NCBI GenBank assembly: GCA_035222895.1
Contig: JAVYIG010000601.1
Coordinates: 186,001-250,000, forward strand
Length of the DNA: 64,000 nt
Reading direction: 5' to 3'
Source of the DNA: Strongylocentrotus droebachiensis
Taxonomy: Eukaryota; Echinodermata; Echinoidea; Camarodonta; Strongylocentrotidae
Shown here piece by piece: positions 34,401 through 46,400 of this stretch (positions within the stretch are counted from its first letter, which is position 1; each line of letters starts with the position of its first letter). The position numbers and the translations under genes were made by a program. Under the pieces are notes generated by a model, which worked only from the letters and a program-made list of their open reading frames with translations, made no database searches and was not told the DNA's origin.

Positions 34401-37400
34401 AATTGGATTTTTACAGACGTGTATCAATCAGATATGATTATTTACGTCTGGGGACCGACCTTTAAGGTCACCATCCAAAAGACGTGACTCAGTTTCAAAC
34501 ATGGGTCGCCTGAGCCAGTTTGTAGGCGAAGACAGAGAGCTGACCAAGTGAACGTGCTGCTAGACCAACTCACATCTCCCTATCAGAAAACTTGTTTCAT
34601 ATTAATTGGACCTGATTCAGTTCTATCCATTTATTTCCACATAGGAAGAAAAAGAAACAAACCTGTAGTGCATGTTATTTCAAATTGTGAGTAATGTATT
34701 AATAAGGACACTCATACTTAAAGGAAACCAAATAGACCATCTTTCTAACATATTCTAATTGTATGCATACTTCATTATTAGTTGAAGTTGTTCTTGATGA
34801 CTGAAACCTCGTCAAGAGGCTTACCAGGCAAACATGTAGAAACAACTGGTATATGCACATTGGATACTAGCCATAGAGATGATAGGAAACATATCAGGTG
34901 AACTTGATGTGTGGTTACCTCAAGATACAGTATGGGAAGAAATCTCAATCGATTGGAACAGTGTATTGAATTGGTCTAATGGGGAAAACAGATATGAATG
35001 CATGTTATGTCTGACTTGGCCCTTGCAAGTTTCTTTTAAAATATTTTTGTTTTCATTTCAAGAAGTCTAATCTGGAGGGTGTTTCACAAAGATCCTAAGT
35101 TGAACTTATCTCTAAGTTGGACTTAACAACTATGGAAAGCCGTTAGCATCTTTGAAAATATTTTGTAAAAGCTACTTTAAAAGGCATAAAATGTTGATTT
35201 AAATCATTAATATTTTCTATTATCAAGGAGATTTCATGTTCTTGATGTGGAATTTATAAAAAAATCTAAAATACTTGATTTGTTGCTGTTGAATATATTT
35301 TATTTTTAGGCTACAAATGGCTCTTCATAACTTTTAAGTCCAACTTAAGTTTGACTTAGGATCTTTGTGAACCACCCCCCTCGTATATTAACTGTGTTCT
35401 TTACATTTTATAAATTCTCAGGATGCAGTAAGTCAAGAGGAGCTGAAGGAGGCTATGTTCCAAGAGTTCATCTACCGGGTCAACGAGGTGGGCGTCGACA
35501 TCAACCGGGCTATCACACACCCCCATACCGCCTCTATAGTTCAGTTCGTCTGTGGGCTCGGTCCAAGGAAAGGAAATTCTTTAGTCAGGGTAAGTAACAG
35601 AGTCCCCATTATAAGAATGTCTTTTCGTTCTCTCCACTCTTTTTAAGTGAAAGAACTGAGTAAGCGAGCTTCTTAGTTCCAATTTATGATGAGCATAATT
35701 CTTGGATAATATTTAAATATTGAGGGCTACTGATTAAGAGAGAACATTTATATCACTCCTGTATTTCATTATTTCTAGTACCTTTCTTACTATGATAGAA
35801 TGATCGGTGCATATTGCTTTACCATTTTGCTATAGTGATCTCTTTTTCATGGAACAAACCATTTTAATCATAATAGGATCTATGTCACTTGTAACTACCA
35901 AAAGAGTTAGCATCTCAATTTGTTGCTTTCAGAAATCAATCATTTTAGGGTTATCTCTGTGGTTAGCAAACATTTCAGTAAAGAGATAAGATTAGACATT
36001 GGAGGTGATCCAAAGAAATAAAATTGGTACATTATATCGAGGGGTCAAGGACACAAAGATTTATCTCCATTTTGGCCATTTTGAGAAAGATAGAGGTCCA
36101 CTTGGGCCTTAAGGAGTTAAGTATATGTTTCACTAGCCATTGACTTCAATTGGGTGTTGGGTGGATTTAAAGCTTATCTGCCGTAGTTTACAGGAGGGAT
36201 TAGACCGCTCTGCAAGGTCACTGGACAGGTGGTTAGCTCATTAACTCAGCTCTCAGTTAACATAAGAAAAAGAGGATCATGGGGGACCAATGGTCACCGA
36301 TTAGGCATTGTTTGTTTTAAAGAGGGCGCAAGTAGCTACCAGTAGTGCAGTGGGCCTTTAAGTCTGTGTTTCCTGGAAAGCCCACATTTTTCTAAACATT
36401 TTGATATCAAATACTCATTTTGGCAAAATATGGAGTTACGTCTTTGCGTCACTGACCTCTCGATATGTTGTTAATTTTCTTGAATCGTCAGACCTTGAAG
36501 CAGAAGAACCAGAGGCTGGACAACCGTAATCAGCTGGTCACCCATTGTCAGCTTGGTCCCAAGGTCTTCATCAACTGCGCTGGATTCCTCAAGATTGATA
36601 CTGCTTCTGCAGGAGATGGGTGAGATGAAATACTACTACAGTCAAACCTTTCTATAAAGACCACCCTAGGGAGACAAGAAAAGTGGTCTTTATAGGCAGG
36701 TGGTCTTTATGTACAGGTTCCTTAAGATTGATACTGCTTCTGCTGGAGATGGGTAAGATGACATACTACAGTCAAACTTGTCTATAAAGACCACCCAAGG
36801 GAGACAAGAAAAGTATTCCTTATAGACAGGTGGTCTACATGTACAGGTTCCTTTAGTACATGTTTCAATGATACTGCATCTGCAGGAGATGGGTAAGATG
36901 ACATACTACAGTCAAACCTGTATTAGCGACCACCTCTCTATAAAGACAACCTGTCTATAGTGGCCATGCATTTTGTCTCCCTTGAGAGAAAAAATGTGTA
37001 TTGTAGAACCTGTCTGGAAAGTTCACTTGTCTACAGTGGCCACTTTTTCTGTTTCCCTTGGGTGGTCTTTATAGACAGGTTTGACTGTAATAGAATGCTT
37101 CAAGAGTTCAGGAAAAGGTGTCTCTGAAGATTGAAATAATGCTATCACTCATTATCATGGAATCATTTACTCATTGTTTATGCACATTCCTAACTCATTT
37201 TTCACATCTGATTATGGTTGTATTATAATACATACATATATATATATATGATCACATTGCTGACAAAAGTAACCCTGCAGAGTCCGATAGATGCATGTTT
37301 TGTATTATTAAGATACGTACCGGTTACTGAAACTAAACAACTTTTTTTTTTTACAGTGCTGACGACACATACATTGAGGTCCTTGATAGCACTCGTATCC

Positions 37401-40400
37401 ACCCTGAGACATACGAGTGGGCTCGTAAGATGGCTGTAGATGCCTTGGAGTACGATGAAGCTGCTGACGATGCTAACCCTGCGGAAGCCCTGGAAGAGAT
37501 CCTGGAGAACCCTGACAAACTCAAGGATCTGGATCTGGATGCCTTTGCAGAGGAACTGGAGAGACAGGCAAGTCTTGTGAAAGCCAGTCAGTCTTTGACC
37601 TATTGTGTTCTAAGCCAGAGATACTGTGACTTGGATTGAAACCATTTTGAAGTTGTTGACAATAAGAGATCCTTGTTTGGAACAGTTCGGTTTATGGCAA
37701 ATCTAATGAATCATATTCTTTGCTCATTCTGATAGGTCATTGTTTTTCACATTTAAGAACACTGGGAAAAGAATTAAAGCGGGACTGCATAACTTGTAGT
37801 GACTTGCGCCCTTTATATAGTCAACAATGCCTAAGCGGTACCCGTTGATCCCCCATGATCCCCTTTTTCTTATGTTAATTGAGAGCTGATTTGATGAGAT
37901 ATTCACCTGCCAGTGACCATGCAGGGAGGTCTAATCCCTCCTGGCCAAACTAGTGCAGATAGGCTTTAACATCAAGGTTTAATTCCATTCTGCTGCTGTT
38001 ATAACGGCAAAGCTTATAAGGGGTAAAGGAAGCATCTCCCGCCAAAGGAAAAAAAAAGATTGAAAGGGAGAAGGGGTAGGGGAACATGAAACAAAGATCA
38101 TAAGACCCCCTCCAAAACCCCTATTTTAATTGATAGCTTTGTTAATCCCCATTTCATCCAACATGTAAGGTCATGCTTCCTCCAAAGGTACCAGAGTCCC
38201 TCCCTCGATGGCTTGGCCTACACGACGCCTCTGAGCTTTTGTTATTCCTCACAATGATGAAGGATTTAAAGCCTGTCTGCACTAGTTTGGCCAGGGCGAT
38301 TAGACCTCCCTGCGAGGCCACTGACAAAGGGTTATCTCATCAAATCAGCTCTCAATTAACATAAGAAAAAGAGGATCATTGGGGACCAACAGGCACCGAT
38401 TAGGCATTGTTTGCTATATAGAAGGCGCAAGTAGCTATAAGTAGTGCAGTGGGGCTTTAAGTTAGCATAAATGATATTGACAGAAATGATTTTAACGCTG
38501 ATCTGTTGTATGTTACAGGGTTACGGTAATAGGAGCATTACTCTGTATGACATCAGAGCCGAGCTGAACAGTCGCTACAAGGATCTCAGGACACCTTTCC
38601 ACCCATTCACTCCTGAAGAAGCCTTCAGTATACTGACTAAGGAAACACCAGAGACATTCTATAGAGGTGAGTGAGCCACCAGCACGAAAATTGGTATATG
38701 GGACTGAACAAATATCTCCTGTACCAGGGTGTATAGATGTGATTGCCCAAGTGTAACAAGGATCAAATTTAAAATGGATTGACCAGAAATAATTTGCAGC
38801 AATGATTACATGGAACACAACAAATGCAATCGCACCCCTTTTTAGCACATATAATGGGACTGAAAAGAAAGAAAGAAAAAAAAATAGCTATCGACAGAAT
38901 TAACACATTGCAATTACCGGTAAGTAATGCTCGTCTTACTGAAAGAAAAAAGCATTCTTTTTCTTTTTTCTCTTCACATTATCCTTCCCACTGAATCCAA
39001 TGGGTTATAATATATTTGTAAAGCGCTTAGAGACATTTGTATTAAGCGCTATATAAAAATTAAATATTATTATTATTATTATTATCTAATTTCACATTAA
39101 TCTTGTGACATGAATTTACAAGCTTTTGAAGAAAAGATGAGATAATGTAGTACATGTAACATGTATAATATTGATTTGTTAAAAGTAAAAGTATAATAGT
39201 TGTGATTCACTGCCCTCTCTATATATTATGCATGTTTTTATGTGGCTATGTATATAATCTCTATGTTCTTTCAGGTAAAATGGTGACCTGCAAAGTTACC
39301 GGTATTGCAAGGAGAAGACCCACCAGGGAGATGTTGGATGATGCTAACCCTAGTAAGAATGATGAGACAGGACTCTGGCTTTGTCCCTTCTGTCAACAGG
39401 ATAACTTCTTTGAACTCAACGAGGTAAAACTTGGTTTCTATCGAATATTGCCTTTGAGCCAGCTATTTAAGGCTGATTGTATCGTATAATGGGACATTTC
39501 AAGACTTAATCTTGGAATGGTCTGATTCAAATTCACAGATAAAATTTACATAAAACTATATTATCTTAAATTTGGGCATGTTTTCATTTGAAGTGGAATT
39601 TAAGTATTTATTGACAGCAGTTTTCTTTCTTTGATTGTATGTAATGCATATTTCAACAGTTATCTCCTCAGAGATTTACAAATGTTTTCATGTGTTGAAC
39701 CAGCAGACTCTCGCTGGGACCTCTAGTGAATCCCCAAAAAGTGGTTCGCTGCTTCTCTAATAACAGTCAGTTGATAATTGCTCAAGTCAGTGTCACACAA
39801 TTCTTGTCAAACAAATTTTGTTAGGCTACTAATTTATTGATGTAGCAGATGGTTTATACAGTGGGTTCAAACAGCCAAAGTATCTTACAAATGGGAATTG
39901 CAATATCTCATTTAATGCCTGGGGGTTGTTTTACAAAGACTAAGATCCAATTAAGATGGCCTTAAATTATGGCAGGCCATTTATGCCACTAGTTCCTCTA
40001 ACCATTCCTGGCATTGGTTTCTCAAGGGACTTACAAATCGTGGTCACAAATCTACAGAATTGTTTCTACAACAATGAACTATAAAAAATGTAACTTCTGT
40101 AGATTTGTGACGTCCCTTGAGAGACCAATGATGAGTTCAACCAGTGGCATGAATGGCCTGCCATGGTTAAAGTCCAACTTAGGTCGAAGTTAGTCTTTGT
40201 GAAACACCCCCTGGAATCAATCTCCAGTATGTGTATTTAAATCACAGGATCATTTTGACTTCACCATTTGTAATTCCACCCTCTTAGGTGTGGAGCCATT
40301 TCGACACAGGTAACTGCCCTGGCCAGGCCGTAGGGGTCAAAGTTCGCTTGGACAACGGCATCATGGGATTCATTCACACCAAGTTCTTGAGCGACAGCAA

Positions 40401-43400
40401 GGTCAAGAATCCTGAGGACAGGGTCAAGGTAAGACTGACCGGTCAAATGACTATTGTCAAGTGATAGGTTATTCACTGAGAATTTGAAACTAAAGTGACA
40501 GTTAGTGTCATGTGGCACTACAGTATGTTAGAGTGGTTAAGTCATTGAATTTATATGTGATCCTCTTTGATGGCTGTGTTGACCGCCACCAGCCAGTTAA
40601 TCTAAGACACAACAGTGTTTAGAAATTGGATCGTTTTTCCCTTATAGTTTTGTAAATTCTGTTTTTAGCCTTGTATTCTAGTATTTGGATATTACAGAAT
40701 TAAGCCTGTTACATTTATTTTTTCCCGGAATACCTGAGTACAATTTAATGTCAAGTACAAAACCTTCCTGTTTTAAAATGTATTCTAATTTTTCAAAGGA
40801 TCATTTGCCAATGAACCCAGTTAGTATCCAGTCCTAGATTATATCTATTCATTCTTGTATGAGGGTAGTCATGCTATCAAGCTTTGATAACTTTTTCAAC
40901 CCTCCTGTTTGATGTTTTCAATAAGTTACAGCCAGTCTTCTTTTATTCTACATATATTATTTTGTCATGTGTAAAATTTGCAATGTTTTGTTTGTTATAT
41001 ATTTGTAAAACTGCAAAAGAAAAAGAAAATCAAATAGAAATAAATAAATCAAATCAAATCAAATCAATTCTACACAGATCGGTATGACCCTCCACGCTCG
41101 CATCATGAAGATCGACATCGAACGGTTCCAGGTGGATCTGACCAGTAAGAGCTCTGATCTCCAGGACCGTAACGGAGAATGGGCCCCGCCCCGGGATACC
41201 TACTATGATTATGAATCAGCTGAGATGGACAAACAGAAGGATGAGGAGGTCAAGAAGAAGGCTGCAGCATCCAGCAGTAAGCCATGTTTCAGTTTCAGTT
41301 TTATTTTTCATTTCCAACAGAACAGTAGTTTTGACAGGAAATCAGATATACAATTCAATATTCAATAATATAATACATTTAACATGGTTTAATTAAAGTT
41401 ATGAATTAGAAAGTATACATAAATATCTAGTGTAATGGTTTTTTAAAAGTTTTTTTAAGATGAACCTTTGTCATTGGTGATGGCTTGTGATTTTTTCTAG
41501 GTACTAGGTAGTAAATTATTAGATAAATAGGATACTTCACTTTTAGTTTTCTATTTCACACAATGATATAAACCCCTGTTCCATTGAGAAATATTCAGGC
41601 ACAATTTCTGACTTTCCTGATTTTAGCTGTAAAACAATCAGATTTTTAAACAATATTGAGATTAGATGCTGCTTATAAGTATCGGCTTGCATAGTGATGT
41701 AGATATACAGTAGGCTTACGGTTGCGCCATTACCGACAGTCTTTTTCAGGACTCCCCAATCCTCCCCCCTCTCTCTCACATGGTGCAACCGTAAGCCTAC
41801 TGTATATACTTTAGATTGTTAAAAACAATATCTTACCCTATTTTATTTATTCATCATTTATCCAGCATACGTAAAGAGGGTGATAGTACATCCTTCCTTC
41901 CAGAACATCACCTACAAGCAAGCTGAGAAGGTCATGAGAGAATCAGATGTAGGGGACGTCATCATAAGACCAAGTAGCAAGGTAAAGCCGAGTTTACGAC
42001 TTCTCCTTAGAACTGAAAGATAGGGCTTTAATTTCCTATCATATGACACCAAATTCATATCAAACTACCAACAGAATCGATTTTTGTTAATTAGTTCAAA
42101 ATTGCTTGTGGTTAAAAATGTGTCCTTCTTTTATAGCTGATTCATCATAAAAACAACAGAAATATTTTGCCTGAACTTCAGACACCCTAGTAATGGGTGA
42201 GCACCTTAGTGTGTGTGTGTTTTTTTTTTTACAGACGTGCATCAACCAGATATGATTATTAACGTCTAGGACCGACCTTTCACGTTACCATCCGAAAGAC
42301 CCTCATGTTCTGCTCACGTTCTGTCAAGCCTTGGTTCTCAGACAAAACTTAATTATCAAATGTTGGCAGGTATGAAATAGTTATTTTGATACTGTTTGAT
42401 TTGATTTGATTTGATTTGATTTGATTTGATTTGATAGGGAGCTGATCATTTGACAGTCACATGGAAGGTAGAGGATGGAGTCTATCAGCATATTGATGTC
42501 CAAGAAGAAGGCAAAGATAATGATTTCAGTTTGGGATCAACATTGAAAATTGGAGAAGAGGTATGTATTACTTTGATTATAATCTTTATAATCATGATTA
42601 TAAATCTAAATCACGGTTATATACCATATTGTTTTTGTTGTTGTCATGATCACCTCCACCATCATCATGATCATCACTATCATCAATGTTCTCTTCTTCA
42701 CTATAACCACGATCATCATCATCAATCATCATCATGATGAACAGCAACAGCATAATCATCACCATCTATTAGGCCTCAACAAAAAAGATGTTGTACTGCT
42801 GTTTGCGACCGACCCACAAATCTTGAAATCTTCGGTCGGCTTTTAAAAAAAGTTTGTTTTTACCGTTTTTTTAGAAGAAAAAAAGTTTAATGAATACAAA
42901 AATATGTATTAAACCTTTCAAAACTAAAAAATATTAGCCCAAAGAGGGAGCAAGAAAAAAAATTTCTGACCGACCGACCGACCGACCGACCCATTTTTTG
43001 GCACCTGAAGGGCAATACAACATCTTTTTTTTTAGGCCTTACATACTGTAGATCTACCTGTTTTGCTGTCATTCTTGTTATAGACAAAATGCAATTTCGG
43101 AGTGTTTATCCTATTTCCATGTTCATCATTGTTAGATATAAGCGACCAACAGAAGTACATATTTGATTTGGATAGCATGCACAAAATATGTACATGTAGT
43201 TATCATTAGAAAAAACCTGCATCCTACTTTCCAGTACGATGATGTGAAACTGCAATAAAAGGCAAACTAGTGCAAGACTGTTGTTTCATATCCTATTACC
43301 TGTCTGTCTTTCATTCTTCAGGAGTTTGAAGACTTGGATGAAATCATCGCCCGTCACATCCAGCCGATGGCAGCCTTTGTACGGGACGTCACCTCTCATA

Positions 43401-46400
43401 AATACTATCACGCCGTAGAGGGCGGTAGCAAGGAGCTCATGGAGAAATATCTGCAAACGGAGAAGAAGAAAACGCCCAACCGCATCCCATACTTCATGTG
43501 CCTGTGTCAAAACTATCCAGGTACGAGGAATCGGGGCCCTGTTTCATAAGACGTGTGATCAATTTTAAGTATCAAAAGCGTGGTTTTATTCACATATTTG
43601 GTCTCTGAAAGTATTTTTCTTCCTACATGTTCAATGATCTACTGCTATGCAGATTTCCAAGTCATTGTAAGTTTGGTTGAACATCACTGATTTTTCAAAT
43701 AAAACCAGTCTTTCTGCAGCATGAGTGGAAATTATAGTAATTGAATTTCTTTTTTTTTAAATTGGCTTGATGGCTTAAAGAATAATTGATAGGTTTAAAG
43801 TTGCTGCTCCTTGTCACTTTGGTTGTGATTGCTACTACTTGTAAACTGCTGTTATCAGAGCAGAAAGGAACATGCAATTAAAAAACAAACAAACAATTGG
43901 AGTCGTTCAGTAAATTTTAGGCATTTGTATTTTTCTTTCGTTTTTTAATTTCATACTTTTAGTGAGGCTAATACCAAAGGTCATGTGAAATGTACCAAAC
44001 ATGTGTTAACAATTTGAAATCTATCACCATTTATCATATGATGTCTACCTGGGCCCCGTCTTATAAAGAGTTGCAATTGATCCAAATCATTCTTATGTCC
44101 TATAATCAATCGCAAGTTTGCAGTCCCCTGTCTCTTATGTACATAATTGCAATTGATATTGATCGCAAATTAGTTGCGATTAATACCAACTCTTTATAAG
44201 ACAGGGCCTGTAATAGGTGATATTTTGCTGGTCTTCTTTGCAGGCAAGTTCCTACTGTCCTACCAGCCACGCAGCAAGGGAAGACACGAGTATGTGTCAA
44301 TCACACCGGACGGGTATAAGTTCCGTGGTCAGACTTTCACAACCATTAACTCGCTTCATCGCTGGTTCAAGGTCCACTTCAGGGACCCTATACCAGGTAA
44401 TTCACCATTTATTCCTTCCTTACCGTCTCAACCTCATTACATACCAAATAGTCCATTGACGAAGCTGTTCATGGCCTGACTGGAGGTGTCCAAAATTGTG
44501 ATTTGATCATATTCTCGGCTGATTTTACTATCCCCCTCCCTTCCTTACTCTCTCAACCCCATTACATACTGAATAGTCTTTATGTCCAAAATTGTTTGAT
44601 GATTTGATCGTAATATTGACTGATTTTACTACCCCTCCCTTCTTTACTCTCTCCACCCAATTACATACTGAGTAGTCTTTATTTCCAAACTCGTTTGATG
44701 ATATGATCTTGAGCGATTTTACTGCCCCCCTCCCTTCCTTACTCTCTCAACCCCTTTACATAACGGATAGTTGTTATGTGCTAAATTGTTTGATGATTTG
44801 ATCGAAATCTTGACTGATTTTACTACCCCCTTCCCTTCCTTACTCTATCAACCCCTTTCATACTGAATGGTCTTTATATCCTAAATTGTTGGGAGATTTG
44901 ATCGTATTCTATACTAATTTTCACTGAAATGTGTGAAGACCTAAATGAGTTTGTTTGTCTCTGTGATTTCCAAGAATTGTCATTGAATCACTCTTCAAAA
45001 CCCACAATCCTAGCGTATCTAGTCTACGGCCAACGATGTTATGATTTTGATGTCTTGGTTCTTTTTAATCTCTCAATATATTTTAGCTGTAAATAGCTAC
45101 TTTATGATATTTCATGTAGATGAATTTTATGGGTTTTCGTCATTTTGTTTCAGGCATGAATGTGACTCCGACACCAATGAGTACCCATAGGACACCCATG
45201 TCAGTGGCCCATGATGGCACTCCATGGCAGAGTAAGTATTAAAGCCCCACTGTACTACTTGTAGCTACTTGCTCCCTCTATATAGAAAAAAATGCCTAAG
45301 CGGTACCCGTTGATTGAGAGCTGATTTAATGAGATAACCACCTGTCAGTGACCATGCAGGGAGGTTTAATTTTTCGTGGCTAAACTTGTGCAGACAGGCT
45401 TAAACCTTACTTCTGGGTGGCTTACTAGAATCAATTTAAAAGCAAGAAACCTTTGATTTCCCTTGATTTATTTCAAACATTTATTTAAAGTTAAACCTCT
45501 TTGTTATGATAGAGAGAAGATTTTCTCAGAATTTAACAAAAATTACAGTGAATGTTCAAGACTTCAAGTACCGGTAAGTGATGTGTGCCAAACGATTTGG
45601 ATAGCAAATGTATGAAAGCCGAGAAGTAAGTCATGAAAGATAGCAAATTCAAGCTAGAAGTCCCAAGCCCATGCGTAACAAGCAGTTCTATATGAGCAAC
45701 TTTAAGTTATGCTTTAAATTTGAAGATTATAATTGAATCCTAGAATGTAGTTCACAAATGTTCAGTAAGGAGAATCTCATAGAAACAGCAGTTATTACAA
45801 AACCTTAAACTTCCTTTTAACATTTATCACATTTAATAGAATAATTGTGAAATTTTGCATTAGGTTTACAATATTAATTGAGGAATACAACCATTTCATA
45901 TTAGTTTATATAAAATGTTGATGTTAACTTTTATCTAATCCAGCGGGTACACCCATGATCCAGAAGACCGGTACCACCTTCACCGGGGGTATGTATGCCA
46001 CGCCCAGTGTGCTACAAGGTACCCCTCGGCAGACTCCAGGCCGCCAGACACCCTTGACAGGTGCAGCAGCAGCAGGAAGCCGCTATGGGTACGGTGGCTA
46101 CCCCTACACCACACCTCAGAACATCACTACACCTGTTGGTGGCACGCCTTCCTACCAGGTGAGAGGATTGTGGTGTAACAATCATGCAACACAAATGTCA
46201 AATACTGTAAATGCTGTTATTTTCGTGTGATTAATTTTCCGCGCTGAGTGACCCCAAAGCATATTCGCAGGTCCTTAAATTTGCTTTGCACGCAATTCAG
46301 CCCGTTCAAAACACGCATAACAAGTCATGCTTACATATTCACAAGTTCTAAAATTTGCGCTTGGCGATCTTGGCGCGAAATCCGCGAAAATTAATGTACC

